Assembly (NCBI RefSeq): GCF_000213175.1
Contig: NW_009799179.1
Coordinates: 755,713 to 819,712, forward strand
Source of the DNA: Neurospora tetrasperma FGSC 2508
Lineage: Eukaryota; Ascomycota; Sordariomycetes; Sordariales; Sordariaceae
Direction of reading: 5' to 3'
Length of the DNA stretch: 64,000 nucleotides
Shown here: one piece after another, positions 32,827-44,682 of the stretch
Position numbering within the stretch: position 1 is the stretch's first letter
How the letters are laid out: every line of letters starts with the position of its first letter
Made by a program: the position numbers and the translations under genes
The notes under the pieces: model-generated
Seen by the model: only the letters and a program-made list of their open reading frames with translations
The model's database searches: none
What the model was told of the DNA's origin: nothing

Positions 32827-35800
32827 ATGCCGTCTTTTTCGATATTGAGACGGACGCCCCGGAGGCGGAACACAGAATGCGCCAAGCCGGCAGACGCCAC
32901 CGTTATCACCATTACCGAAGGTGTCTTTGGGGGGACAGGGGATGCTGTGGTTGCAGCTGAAGGATTGGGATGGGGGGCAGGAAGGGGAGGGGGACATGGA
33001 GGCGGCGGGCGATCCGGGGGGCTTGGCCTGGGGTTGACATCCAACAACAGCGATAAAACAAACAACAACATCAACAACAACGCCAGCAACATCACCTTTA
33101 GCAGCAACGAGAGTTCGCAACGAAATTCGATTGACGGAAATGACAACAATGGACCGGGAAGTACCTCTATGCCGACGGGGACGAATGAGAAGAAGAAGAA
33201 GGAGAGACGCGGGTCGAGACGAGACATCTTTCTGCAGGACATCCGCAGTAGATTAACCGGGAAGCTGCCACCTTCCTCGTCCTCCAACAACAGCAACAAC
33301 AGCAACAACAACACGTCGTCTCCTTCCTCGGGCGCATCAACCCCTCACCAGGAAGCAATCACTAGTCCCAAACTTCCACTTCCGCGGGGAAGAGCTGCAT
33401 CACAGCCTCCAATCCCGATCTCTCAAAGGCGGCGGGAGTATATGAGCGGCCGGGAAGGAGCAGCAGCAGCAGCAGCAGACCAGAGAGGGGAACCGAGAGG
33501 GGAAAGACATGGCATGGGAACCATTCGAGAAGCTGTAAGTAGAACCACCACTGCAACACCTCAACTTCCCCTCATTATTCTATACATTACATACCTACCC
33601 ACTACCTACTACCTTTTCCTCATCCCCCCTTCAATTTCCACAATTATTCAGTCAAGTGCGGATTCTCATTCACACGTCTTTTTCTCTTTCAGTTGTGGTG
33701 CATCCAAGTAGGTGATTTTCATCCTGATTCCCTCATAATTTCGACTTCCTACTACCCTCTCTCGTCCAATCAATGGGTCAGTTTGTCGACCACCAAACCT
33801 CCGCTGTTAGTGATGCAGTCTGTCCACGAGGTGATGCAAAGGAAGTAAAAGTGCAATCTTGAAGAAGTTTGCATTTTCACCTGAAGCTTCAGACCCTTCG
33901 CATGAAGACTGCAGTGGGCGCACTACCCCCCAAGAAGCACAAGAGCGAGGTCTCACAGGAATTGGTAGCGGTACTTAGTAGGTACACAGACCGTTCGGTT
34001 CAGTTGCGTTCCTTGTGCTCTGTTCCCTTGTTGGTGAAGACGGGCAAGTGTCGTCATCTCCCCTTCCCCTCCCCGGGTTTCCCCATCTTTCTCCAAAAAA
34101 AAAAAAAGAAGCCCATTTACACAGCGAAGCCGCACCTCAACTCTCTCCAAGAGCAGGAACCTACCCAAGTGTAGTCCCCTCAATCCCCGTCGTCTGGGGA
34201 ACAGCGGGCGCTATTTGAGTGGTCCGCGGCGGGTCGGCCGAGACTGCTCGCGTGATCCTCTGTAACGCGGATCCCTCTGCACCACTCTCATTGTGGCACT
34301 ATGCATCTGCATTTACAGGGGGCCAATCGTACGACGAGAACACCACTCAACTTACACGATGAGAGGGGGGGATCTTGCTCTGTCAATCTCTCGTTTCATG
34401 CCCAACCTCCTCCCACAGACAACAGACCGTTTCTTTTCTGCTGCTGTCTTTCCTTGCTTCATGTTGAATGATATTGTGATACACTGAGCTACACCTACTA
34501 CCATCCTATGCAATTGAAGAAACAACGCCAGACTGACCACTCCTGTTCTATCAACTTAGACTCCTCCTCCACCAACACTCCGATCACCACCAACACTACT
34601 TCAATCACCGCCATCTTCAACAGTTCGAATACCAGCCCCAGAGATCTCTACGCCAAGGTCACCAGTGGCGCAAACGCCATTATCACCACGCTCGCCCCTA
34701 GATGCTAACAAACCGCTCCCATCGCCGCCTCCACCTGGCAGTGAATGGAGGCTAGACCGTCCAACAAGACCGGTATTGAGACTTGCCCGCATCATGGCTA
34801 CCCTGTCCGACTCCGACATAGAGAAGCTCTTCTCGGGAGCTCCTCAGTACTTTGACCGAGCCGAAGGCCACTATACTGGCGCTCCGCATCCGTCAGTCGC
34901 GTTCCCATGGGACGAGGAGCTCGGAATTCGGGACTTGACCGACCACACCCAGATCGAGGATCGCGCTTGGACCTGTGCCTCAGCATGGCCGCACATCACC
35001 CGTGATGTCCAGCCAGATAGGTCCACGGCGCAACGGGCCTCGGAGAAGAAACGTTGTGCGCATTTCTATCCCCGCTGTCGCGAGCGGCCCAGCATGCTGA
35101 GCATGGGCGGACTTGAAAAGGGGAGCATGGGTTTCCAAGCGGCTTTGGAACTCAATGTCGCCGATGCGCTGAAGGAGGATCAATGGGGATTCGAGAGCCT
35201 CGCGTCCAGGCCTCATGCCATCGTTGAGGCACGGCAAAGAATGCTCACCTCCAGGGATCGCCTCCGCCATATGGACGAAACCTTGATTTTCGAACAGCTG
35301 ATCAAGAACGGCAAGCGCTACAGTGAGCAGCACCCGCACCAGCTTCGACTCTCGAGCGAACTATACAACGAGTTGTTCCTCCATATCCTTCACCCCCCAA
35401 CCAAGGTGATCGACCATAGAGATCCCTACAGCCTCTCGGTGCAAATTGCTGCTTTGGTCAAGGTCCTCGCTGCTCCCAACGTTTGGATCGACTTCTCACT
35501 CGTTGAATGGAGAATCCGACTTGGACAGTTGCTCTGGGGCACCCCTGACGAAGACCAAGTCGATGACGGCGCATCAATCAAGACGGCTGACTCAGTGAGT
35601 GAAGTTACCGAGGAGAGATATTGGCTTCTCCTTCAAATCCTACTCGCTTGTGAGCTTCTCGTACGGCTCGACGCTATTACGGAGGGCGACGAACTTGGCA
35701 TCGAGAGCATTAACCCGGCTGAGATCCACAAGTTCGAGAAAGACGCCAACACGACTGTCAAATGGTCGTTGCACCTGGCCCGAGCATGGCTGGAGAATAT

Positions 35801-37739
35801 TGAAATAGTCAAGACAGACCCGCCTAGTCCAGAACAAGAAAAGCCAATAGGCTGGTTGGCAACTCTGACGAAGCGTATGTCCATTGCCCGCGATCATGGC
35901 ATTCACCATCACAAAGACCATCATGGCCCCGTATATGCCATTAGAGGACGGCATGTCGAGCGCCAGGTCCATGGTCTGCGGCATTTTGCGACCATGTTGC
36001 GCTGGCCAGACATTGCCGTTTATGGTTCCAAGATTTCCGAGAACTGCCGGGCAGCCACTGAAGGAACTCAGCTCAACACCCCGCTTGCCAGCCCCTTGAG
36101 CAAAGCAGAAAGCCATTTGTCCTCCTACTTTACTTTTCCTGGACATGATTCGCACAGGCCAGCAGCCCCAAAGCGGGAACCTTCGAGGCGCAGGATGATA
36201 TCTGCTGCGTTGCACTCGGCAGGTTGGCTGTCAAAGAGCTATGTGTCTGGCCTGATGCTACCTGGTGATGGCATCTGTCACTTTTTGATGGCCACGCTGT
36301 TGGAAAACGACCCAGAAGCTATGGCCAGGCTCGGAACCATGGCTAACCTCTGCGGTGGTTTCGTGTATTCGGGCAAGAGTTTCTGGAGCACGTCTTGTAT
36401 CGTCGGCCGTGTCCTTGCGGCCGGTAAGGGTTCTGCCGAGTGTATGGGTTGGATCTCCAGCGATATCACTCCGCAAGGACTTGGAGATGGCTGGGTCAAT
36501 GTTGAAGTTGAGGAACCTGCAGGTGAGTGATGACTTTCTCGACCGTTTACTGGCCGCAAACTGACAGCCCTCGCAGAGGACGCTCTTGGGATCAACCAGA
36601 AGGCTCGCATTTGGGCAAAGATGGCAGTTGAGAAAGACTCGAACGTCTTGGGAGACGCGGACCCCTCGTCAGTTCTCCCGGCTGACTTTATCATCCCATT
36701 CGAAAACGTTTATCGGGACAAGACACCACCCACCCTCCTGATCGAACTGGATGCTCTGAAACTATGGGCACCAGCTGATTCGGTCCAAACCACTCCAGCT
36801 GAAGACAACGCGGCTACCCCCTTTTCGGAGCTCAGTCGCCCGGCGCAGATTCGCACATACCCTGCTGAGATCTCTTTCACCGTGACGGACCTGGACACCT
36901 ACAAGACCCACCAACATACCTATTCATTAGCAAAGGATGTCAACTTTGTGACTGCTCACCCATGTGCCCCTTCTTCCCATGTCAAGATTCTCAGGTCACC
37001 ATCCAGCCCTACTATCCAGCAAGTGGACCTATCCGGGCGTGGCGCTGCTGGTAAGGCCGTAAGCGTCGTCGGTATGCTAAATCCTTTTCATTCCAATCTC
37101 TTCGTCGTTACTAACACGTCTGCAGGCCACCCACTTCACAAATCATATACATACACCGCTCTGCATCTATCAGAGTTAATGGCGAAGAAAGACTTCTCTC
37201 TCGAGGCGTTACTAGATGACTACTCGTCCGCTGCTCACCGACCTAGTCTCACGCCTCCTTCCGCCAAGAGCGCAGCCAAGTTCTTGGTGATTGACTGCAT
37301 CACCGGCTTCCAGGCGTTGCCGCAAGAACACGAAATACCCTTATCCCCGGCTGTTAGCAGAAAGGGGAGCTATTCATTCCCCACGCCCAGAAGGAGCAGC
37401 ACCAACAACAGTACTAATAATATCAATTATAATAATCACCCCTCCCCCGATTCTTCTCCCATCACCGCTCCGGAAGCCGAGTGTGCTAGTCCGACTACGC
37501 TTGACGGGGTCAAGGAAGGTGGAGAAGGAGGAGGAGTAAATATGGAGAGTGCGTCGAAGAAGATGCATTCAGAGACACGGAGACGCCAATTTGGCTCGGA
37601 TATGGAGATTCTCGTCAGAGCGTTTTGCGCGGAGAAGGGTTGGAATGCCCTGATAAGTCGAAGACGGAGGGGATGTTTGGCTTGTGCGATCCGTGAGGCG
37701 GGGGCGTTGGGGTGGAAGGTTATCATTAGGGTTGACTAA
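32827..37739 (+). CDS. large uncharacterised ascomycete protein
   Basis: Proposed exons: 32827-33534, possibly a 15-nt micro-exon 33693-33707, then 34560-36522, 36577-37071 and 37126-37739 (1259 residues, or 1264 with the micro-exon). Joins between the last three exons are certain in phase. The start of the third exon is supported by a TTAG acceptor that coincides with an in-frame stop, an upstream CTGAC and continuous Pro/Ser-rich coding after it. I recognise the segment LSDSDIEKLFSGAPQYF, then HPSVAFPWD and DRAWTCASAWPHIT, from conserved filamentous-ascomycete proteins of unknown function, but can name no activity. The N-terminal exon is low complexity (Gly, Asn and Ala runs, basic KEKK-like segments); the C-terminal part has Asn/Ser runs and ends in a well-structured-looking tail (EILVRAFCAEKGWNALISRR). 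The link between the first and third exons is the least certain part. Confidence 0.7.
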
Positions 37740-38410
37740 ATTTTGGGTCATCCGCCAAATTATGAAAGAAAACAAGGAGATATACAGCTGGTGTTCGGGA
37801 CACAAGCGGATGTGGTCTAGAAAAGGGGTTGGGTACTACCCAGAGTACGTGTCTGACGGAGCAAGTAACTGGTGGAATTGTCCGGAGAGTAACAAACACC
37901 ACACTGAACGGAATATACTAAGGAAAGAAAACAAAGAGTCCGCACCCATAGCAGCAGTAGGCTGTTTCTAGGGGCGTCTACTGTAAAATGAATGAGATAT
38001 AGGCGACGATAGTCATAGCACACCTTGAAAGCATTAAAATATGTAAACATAGTAACCAAGCTTAAACCATTTTCACTCTATTGTTTCACTTCCTGCCATC
38101 AACCTTGAATCGTCATCAGTCATAGTCAAAAAATACTGTCCCCCCTTACCATGTTGGATATGTGGGGGAGGAGGACAGTATTTTTTGACTATGAGTTTAC
38201 CAAGCAAACCCCCCCCCTTTCAGCTCCTGCTTGTGCCGTTCACAACGAACCGCACCTTCCATTATCCAGCCCGCCAAGCTGCTCGCTCCCACGTCTTTCA
38301 TCCCGTCCCATGGGACCTACGCCTCCCCCCAGCATGTAGGGCACCACACATTGGACCTTATAGGCCCATGAAATGACCAGTTCTATCAACAAGAACAAAC
38401 AAAAAAAAAG
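37740..38410. other. intergenic region before the tRNA
   Basis: About 0.67 kb containing the 3'UTR of the preceding gene and a strong hairpin (38120-38194). No protein gene seen. Confidence 0.6.
38120..38194. repeat. perfect 22-bp inverted repeat (hairpin)
   Basis: The arms 38120-38141 and 38173-38194 are exact reverse complements (tcatagtcaaaaaatactgt plus cc, and its complement) around a 31-nt spacer. The inner end adds imperfect C/G pairing. It is 216 bp upstream of the tRNA gene. It could be a relic of a small inverted-repeat element, a cruciform-forming site, or a transcript hairpin; no flanking target-site duplication is evident. Confidence 0.9.
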
Positions 38411-38482
38411 GCCGTCATAGAGAAATGGTAATTCGTCAGACTTCTAATCTGAAGACTGCCAGTTCGAGTCTGGCTGGCGGCT
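38411..38482 (+). tRNA. tRNA-Arg (anticodon UCU), intronless
   Basis: The 72-nt cloverleaf is complete: acceptor stem GCCGTCA/TGGCGGC (7 pairs including one G-U), D-arm with AATGGTA loop, anticodon stem TCAGA/TCTGA around CTTCTAA (anticodon TCT), variable AGACT, and T-arm GCCAG-TTCGAGT-CTGGC. The discriminator base is T. The D-stem is weak at its inner pairs. The internal B box is GTTCGAGTC, and pol III stop tracts (TTTT at 38490-38493, TTTTTT soon after) follow. It decodes AGA codons. Confidence 0.95.
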
Positions 38483-38489
38483 ATAACTC

Positions 38490-38510
38490 TTTTGCTCTTT
38501 TACTTTTTTG
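38490..38510 (+). terminator. pol III T-tract terminators of the tRNA
   Basis: TTTT begins 8 nt after the tRNA and further T runs follow within 20 nt, the normal RNA polymerase III stop signal with backups. Confidence 0.75.
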
Positions 38511-38975
38511 TCTATATCATTTTGGGTTATCCTATTTCTCCTTATAGCCTTTTCTTTGAGATTAGCCTAATGGTATTTGGTGAACAATTATCTGTTCGCT
38601 TGCCAACATGTGCGTGTGTAATTGGTACGCTTTCGGTCTCCTATCCTATGAGAATGGTTCACGGATGGATAGGATGTGTCCATGTGTCCATGTGTTGGAT
38701 CGTCGACGAGAGTCCTTGTGTCAACACGGGTAAAAAAATGATTACACGATATAGAAAAGACATTCATGACATTGAAAACGTCAGGTGTTAGAAATAAAGT
38801 GAAAGTTATGCTTCATAGACGATGCTCAACATTGATACAACAACACAAAACTGTTCAGTAATCATACAGTATCCAAACTTATGTATCCCAATTCTGGACA
38901 TTTTATGTGCATCCTTTTGACCCTCCCCCATCCTATTCAAACTCTATACTACAAAAGGAAAAAAAACATTCAAAT
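38511..38975. other. intergenic region after the tRNA
   Basis: About 0.46 kb, including the probable 3'UTR of the MFS gene near 38975. A short repeat (gtccatgtgtccatgtg) is seen near 38679-38695. No gene recognised. Confidence 0.55.
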
Positions 38976-40531
38976 CTACAACTCCTTCTTCTCCTGCTCC
39001 GCTACTTGACTCTCCTTCCTCACTCTCTCCGACCCCGGCGGCGTCTTAAGTGCATACATAACCAACAACGCTACCCACGACATGCCCAACGCGCCAATTC
39101 CATAGGCAACCTCCCTCCCGGCCCACCAATAAATACTCGTAAACAACACCGGCCCCAGTCCCCTACCCAGCTGTCCCCAGCTCCTCAACATGCCCAACTT
39201 TCCACCGCGCTCGCCCTCGTGCGACTCAAAGCTGCTGAGGGCATTCAGACCCGTGACCACCGTCGCCGAGGTGGTAGCGAGCAGGGCAGCTGCCCCGTAG
39301 AGGCCAAGAACGGACGTGATACGGCCCAGCATGATGAAAGCCAAGAGACAAGCGATGACGCCGATCCTCACAGACAGCAGAGGGGGCAGGCGACGCGTGA
39401 CGCCGCCTTGGAGGAGGGAGGCAATGAGACCGACAAAACCGAGGAGACGACCGTTCTTGGCGGAATCGTAGGCAAAGAGGTCGTAGGTCATGAAGGGGAG
39501 GGAGAATTCCATGCCGGAGAAGAAGAGGAGGAAGGAGAAGTGGGTGAAGTTGAGGAGGAAGTGGGAGTTTGTGCGCTGGACTGCGGTAGGTTTGGTGGTT
39601 GGGGCGGTTGCTGGTTTCTTCTCTTCGGATTTGGTGCTGCTGACTTGAGTGCCGGTGGACTCAGTCTTTTGAGTCAGCGCCGGCAATGTCTCGGGCAGGC
39701 AGAAATAGAGGTATAGAGTCTCGACGACGATCAGAGTCAGAGAGACGCCGGCGGCTGTCGCGAAGGGGTTGGCGGCCACGGTGCTGAAGGAGCTCAGCCA
39801 GGCGCCCAGCGCAGGGCCGAAAGTGAAGGCGATGGAGAAGCAAGCGCCGATGAGGGCCATGGTCGAGCCGCGCTTGGAAGGGTCCGAGATGTCGGTTGCG
39901 ATGGCCGTGGCCAGCTGGACGTTGCCCTCGGAGAGACCGCCGACGATGCGCGAGGCGAGGAAGGTGCGGAAGTCGGTGGCCATGACCCAAAGGAGCACCG
40001 AAAGAATGTTGCCCGTCATGCTGAGGAGGAGGGCGGTGCGGCGGCCATAGCGATCGGAGAAGTGGCCGATTATGGGGGAGGCGATGGCTTGGAGGAGACT
40101 GGGAGAACGTTATCGTTAGCGAGAAGTCTGAATTGACGGGAGTTGGGCATTTTGCTGGTGGTCACATACGAAAAGAGACTCCCCAAGGCACCTCCGAGCA
40201 GAACAATGTCATATCGCGAGTCAATTGGTCGCGCAAAGGAAGCCTTGTAAGCGTTCAGGTAGCCCAAGACACTGGAGAGAAGGGTCTTGGATGGTGGGGC
40301 TGAAGGGTCGAGGGGAGCTTCGACGTTGCGGTAGAATTCGAGGAGTTTGGGGAATAATGGAAGGATGAAGGTAAATGATATCTGTTTGTCATCTAGTCAA
40401 TCTCTTTTGGTTCTTGAGCTTTCGCGATGTTATGGATGGTCTCAAGCAGTACGTACCAAGTCGAGTAACAAAGAAATGAAGATGACTTTCAACACCCTCT
40501 TGCGGGTGGCAGGTTCGACAGGCGTCGTCAT
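38976..40531 (-). CDS. major facilitator superfamily transporter
   Basis: Three exons: 40457-40531, 40170-40381 and 38976-40098, giving 469 residues; introns are 75 and 71 nt. The protein starts MTTPVEPATRKRVLKVIFI and has about 12 hydrophobic helices. The first cytoplasmic loop carries the MFS A-like motif (IGHFSDRYGRRTALLLS, from GxxxDRxGRR), and the next helices contain GGLSEGNVQLATAIATDIS and a second copy pattern in the C-terminal half. A loop of about 45 residues rich in Thr/Lys/Ser joins the two halves. The pattern resembles tetracycline/MFSD10-type drug:proton antiporters of the plasma or organelle membrane; the substrate is unknown. Exon 1 ends exactly at LLLDL and exon 2 resumes at ISFTFILPLFP, completing the first helix. 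Confidence 0.85.
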
Positions 40532-42739
40532 CCCTGCGCTGAAGCTTCCTTTCTTATTGCTGATTGTGAATCAGTGAGACCTCGAGTTTTCAGAATTGTT
40601 CAGATTTCGAGACCGGAGATTTGGAGGTTCAAAGTTGAGAAAGTCGGGAGATGGTGAAATCGGAGCTGGTGGAAGGTTGAAGCGACGTCACGCTGCTTGA
40701 AACGCCCAGAAGACTCCTGGGGATCCTGGGAAGTTGGAGGTCCACTACAGGTGCCGGGACTCCGTCTGGAAGGAGAGAGGACGAGGGTTTGTTTACGTTT
40801 CACAACTTGCGCGTTGATTGTCATGTATCAAATACCTGGAAGAAAAGAAGCTGTATTGGACACGGAAGAAGAGAAGCAAGCTAGAGTATTTTGAACAGAA
40901 TTGCAAAAACCACGAAATCGAAAGCTGTCCCAGACCAAACATTCGAGAGCTCAATCAAGTCGAATGACAAGTTCGTTCTGGAACATGGAGCTCCGAACAT
41001 TTGATGGACCCCAATTGGGTACTTATGTACCTTGATGCCGGGGGCAATGTATGTAAGTTGTTTGGATGGAACCAAGCTTCCGGCAGGCAGCGCATCGATC
41101 CAATTGAAGACGATAAGATAAAGCCACAAATGAGCTACAGCCACAGTGGCACCGACAAGCAGCATCGGCAACATGCAACAACATCGAGCGAGTCTTCCCC
41201 CGCAAACAAGCTGCATCTCATCAACTCACTGCAACTGTCTCGCCTGCAAAACATCCAAGTCTGAACCACCGTGACCGACCTGAGTCAACCCAATCACCAC
41301 CACAACTTCGCTGTCTTCTATTCCCTTCCCAAAATGGACTTGTGCTCAGCGCCATGTTTCAACGTCGAACCACCGTGTATCCCACTCAAGATGGCCAAGA
41401 CAGAATTGTGCCCCTACGCCATCTATATCTAACCCATATTACTGCCCAAACCCATCTGTTGTCTCTTCTCCTCCCAAGGTCTTCCCTTCTTCTTCTTTCT
41501 CGTTGTCGTTTGGGCTTGGTGTTTGTGTAAACGTCACTGTTGCCACTTGCTCTTGTTCACCTCTGCTCATCAATATCTACTCAGAAACCTCATTTCCACT
41601 GGGGCTCCTCACCGGGGCAACCCCTTGCATCCAAGTATCTACCGGATACGATCTGCCGCATATACGATGTTTCCCGCTTGGATACATGACAACATCAGCA
41701 AAGGTTTGGGCCTTGAGAGCTGTGCCTGGTCTATACCAAACAGGGCCATCTCAGATTAACCACTTCTGGAGACTTCAAGATTCCATCTATCAGCCAGCAT
41801 CTAGACTGTTTTCCCCTCACCTTTGCTTCCCCCACATAAAGTGATGTGCATACAGAACAAACATGGCTTGCCTTAGTGCGTGCGGGAACGTGCTGACTGC
41901 CGGCACATGGCTGAACACCAAGAAAATGCAGAAAAAATGCAGGGGAAGAGACACTGCAGCGGATGGCTGCGCCTGTTCACTGGACAGTTGAGGTTATACT
42001 TCCAAGGGGGCCTAGTTGGGCCTTCGTATCTGATTCGAACATGGCCACGGCAGAACTCTTCCCCGTTTGGAACTGTCACCGAAAAATCACTGACCTTGCG
42101 CAGAGAACAGGAATAATCCCCAGTTGAATTCGGGTGGATCAGGGGAACGCCTCATGAACATCCAGGCTGCGTCCGTTCGCCGGTGTTCTGGTCCTGAGCT
42201 ATGCGTAACCCGAGAGCTGTTTCCAAGTATCTTCAGGCACACCACCTTTAGTTTGTCAATGTCTCTCTTGATGCGCCGCAGACAGTTTATATGATTGCGA
42301 GACACTCGGTCTATACCGTTTCCTGTTTAGCCGCCCAGACTGACCCCGTTCATCTACTGTCAATGTACGCAGTAACGCGGCGCCTTTTTGTGTTCCGTCA
42401 GTTGTCGTCCGTGTCCAGGTTCCCCTTGTGACTTCAGTCCGCTTGGTCTCTGGCCGCCGTTATGGGATGTTCCAAGCGGCTGGCGAACGTATATAGCCGA
42501 ACATTCTTTGTGCTGCCTTGCCATGTTTCTCTGACATTTCACAAGAAGGAGGCGGGTCCGGGATGCAGAGACCACCCACGGTAACTTTAAAAGGCCCCTT
42601 CCTTCCCATATCTGGAACTCGGAGCCATCACTCGGTATCACCAACTCCATCATTCACTCGTTCAAGTCACTCACTCACTCTTCCCCTACCAAGACCGTTC
42701 CTTAAGGCATCTCTACCATCCATAGCCGGAACAAGGAGG
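40532..42739. other. intergenic region
   Basis: About 2.2 kb between the divergent MFS (-) and GPI-protein (+) genes, so both promoters are here. No coding character or RNA gene seen. CT-rich leader-like sequence with ACTC repeats precedes 42740. Confidence 0.55.
42586..42593 (+). promoter_or_regulatory. TATA-like box of the GPI-protein gene
   Basis: TTTAAAAG lies about 150 nt upstream of the ATG at 42740, followed by a pyrimidine-rich leader. Assigned by sequence and position only. Confidence 0.35.
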
Positions 42740-43585
42740 ATGAAGACTGCCACCTTTGCTCTCGCCTGCGCCGCCTCGGTGTCGGCTCACTACGGTGACG
42801 TCTCTTCGATCTTTGACTCATGGAGTGCTGGTACCGTCAGCTATGCTCCGACCACGGCCCCTACCACTACTGCTACCGGTGGACCCGATAAGGGCGACGG
42901 GGGACAGTGGACAACAAGCACCGTCTACACCACGGCAGTTCATACTATTACCAGCTGTCCGCCTGCTGTTACCTTATGCCCGGCCCATAGCACCGTGGTC
43001 ACCACCGTCACCATTCCGGTCAGCACCACTGTCTGCCCTGTAAGCTCCGGATCTCCGCCACCACCGCCTCCTCCAGCTTCTTCCGGCTCTCCTCCTCCTC
43101 CACCGCAGTCTTCGGTTCCTCCTGCATCGTCTGGTGGTCCCCCGGCACCTCCTCCGCCGCCACCTTCACCCCCGGCCTCATCAGGTGCTCCTTCTGCTCC
43201 TCCTGCATCGTCTGGTGCTCCCCCGGCACCTCCCGCTTCATCTGGTGCTCCTCCCGCACCTCCCGCGTCATCCGGATCTCCTTCGCCTCCTCCTCCACCG
43301 CATCCACCCGCCAGTACCGGAGCTCCTCCAGCTCCTCCTGCCTCCACTCCACCCTCGCCTAGCAACCCAGCCAGCTCCGCTGCTCCGCCGCCACCTCACA
43401 ATTCCGGCCCGTCTGCCACTGAGCCCACCGGTTCTGGCTCCAGCTCTGGCGGCGGCGGCGGCGGCGCACCCCCGACCGCTACCACCAGCCCTGGTCCTGT
43501 CGTCACTGCCGGCGCATCGATTGAGCGCGCCCATCATGCTGGTGGTGCCTTGGCCGTTCTTGCTGCCCTTATTGCCCTTCTTTAG
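42740..43585 (+). CDS. Pro-rich GPI-anchored cell-wall protein
   Basis: Single exon, 281 residues. The secretion signal is MKTATFALACAASVSAHYG, and the C-terminus is hydrophobic (GGALAVLAALIALL) after a small-residue stretch (TAGAS), the usual pattern for a GPI anchor. Residues about 55-105 carry the fungal wall motif TSTVYTTAVHTITSCPPAV and TVVTTVTIPVSTTVCPV, with paired cysteines seen in many Neurospora wall proteins. A Pro/Ala/Ser region follows (about 105-225), built on repeats of the type PPASSGAPPA, then a Ser/Gly run. The function is likely structural or adhesive at the cell surface (inferred). The ATG chosen is the first one giving a signal peptide; the frame is open further upstream without secretion character. 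Confidence 0.85.
   Translation: MKTATFALACAASVSAHYGDVSSIFDSWSAGTVSYAPTTAPTTTATGGPDKGDGGQWTTSTVYTTAVHTITSCPPAVTLCPAHSTVVTTVTIPVSTTVCPVSSGSPPPPPPPASSGSPPPPPQSSVPPASSGGPPAPPPPPPSPPASSGAPSAPPASSGAPPAPPASSGAPPAPPASSGSPSPPPPPHPPASTGAPPAPPASTPPSPSNPASSAAPPPPHNSGPSATEPTGSGSSSGGGGGGAPPTATTSPGPVVTAGASIERAHHAGGALAVLAALIALL
43140..43300 (+). repeat. tandem Pro/Ala/Ser coding repeats
   Basis: Imperfect 27-33 bp units reading PPASSGAPxAP recur at least four times in the GPI-protein gene, with a near-identical unit around gcttcatctggtgctcc. Such repeats vary in number between strains in fungal wall proteins. Confidence 0.75.
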
Positions 43586-44682
43586 GTGGCAGGTTTCATG
43601 CGGTCATGACAGCGACCATGGGAAGAAAAGGAGAATAATGAAAAGTAATGGATCAAAACGTTTTTGAATCGGAAGGTAGTTAAAGGCGGTGAGAGAGTTG
43701 GAAAGGACTTTAGATCGAATTTCTTCTTATTATTGGTTCAATTCGGCGACTGGGACTACTTGGGTTACTTGCAGAGATGAGAGACCGTTGGGTATTGTGG
43801 GGAGCTACTTCTAATGATCGATAACTTTGTTTGCCTTATGGCCTCTAATGGGGTTACACTTTTAGTTTATCACATACTCGCATAGTATCGTCTCAGATGA
43901 TCAAGTGTGCAATAATACATTACCAGCTTGTTGTAGACTGCGAATCTTTAGGTTACCATTCCAGTAAATGAATGCAAGAACAGCTCCAGCCCTTACCCTA
44001 GACCCGAAAGATGTACGCCCGTTGAAATCTAACTACACTACACCACACCAGTCCAGACCACCCACATCTTCCAAACCCCAGGAACGCTGATCAGTCACCA
44101 AACCACGATCGACCTGACAAGAACACAGCAGATATCCTCACGTTGTGCTAGGATAAAATGGATACCCGCCTTCAAACCATGGCCTTGTCTTACCAATGCA
44201 CACCTATCATCTGGCTCATCCATTCAAGTACCCTCACCCCCCCTTTACTCACCAATGAAGTTTGTTGCACTTGCAACGCTGTGTCCCCTTCCACCACCGG
44301 GCCGTGCCTTTCCCCACCCATCTCAGGACTCTGAAGAGCAGACGGGTATGTCGCAACGTTCTTAAAGCCTTGAAGAAGACTAGGCGTACAAGGCATGTGG
44401 TGGACTGAGTGACGGCATGATTGATGTACCTTGGACTGGCGTAGGGGAAGATCCAAGGTGAGTTCGAGTGCTGGTGCCCCCGAAACTGAAGCCGAGAATG
44501 ACTGGAGTGAGTGCATGAAGTGGTCACAGGAGTTTTGGGTGGAGATGAAAAGAGGTAAGCGCACCTGGCTACTGTCTGCCTTACTCATCGCATTTCTCCT
44601 TTCCTTCTTGAAACGTAGTAATTGTTCATTCAGGGTATCAAACTAACCTAACTCTCCTCACCCAGGCACTTCTACACGCCCA
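43586..44682. other. intergenic region between convergent genes
   Basis: About 1.1 kb holding the 3'UTRs of the GPI-protein gene (+) and CENP-O gene (-). Small open frames on both strands overlap and have no motifs. No RNA gene seen. Confidence 0.55.
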
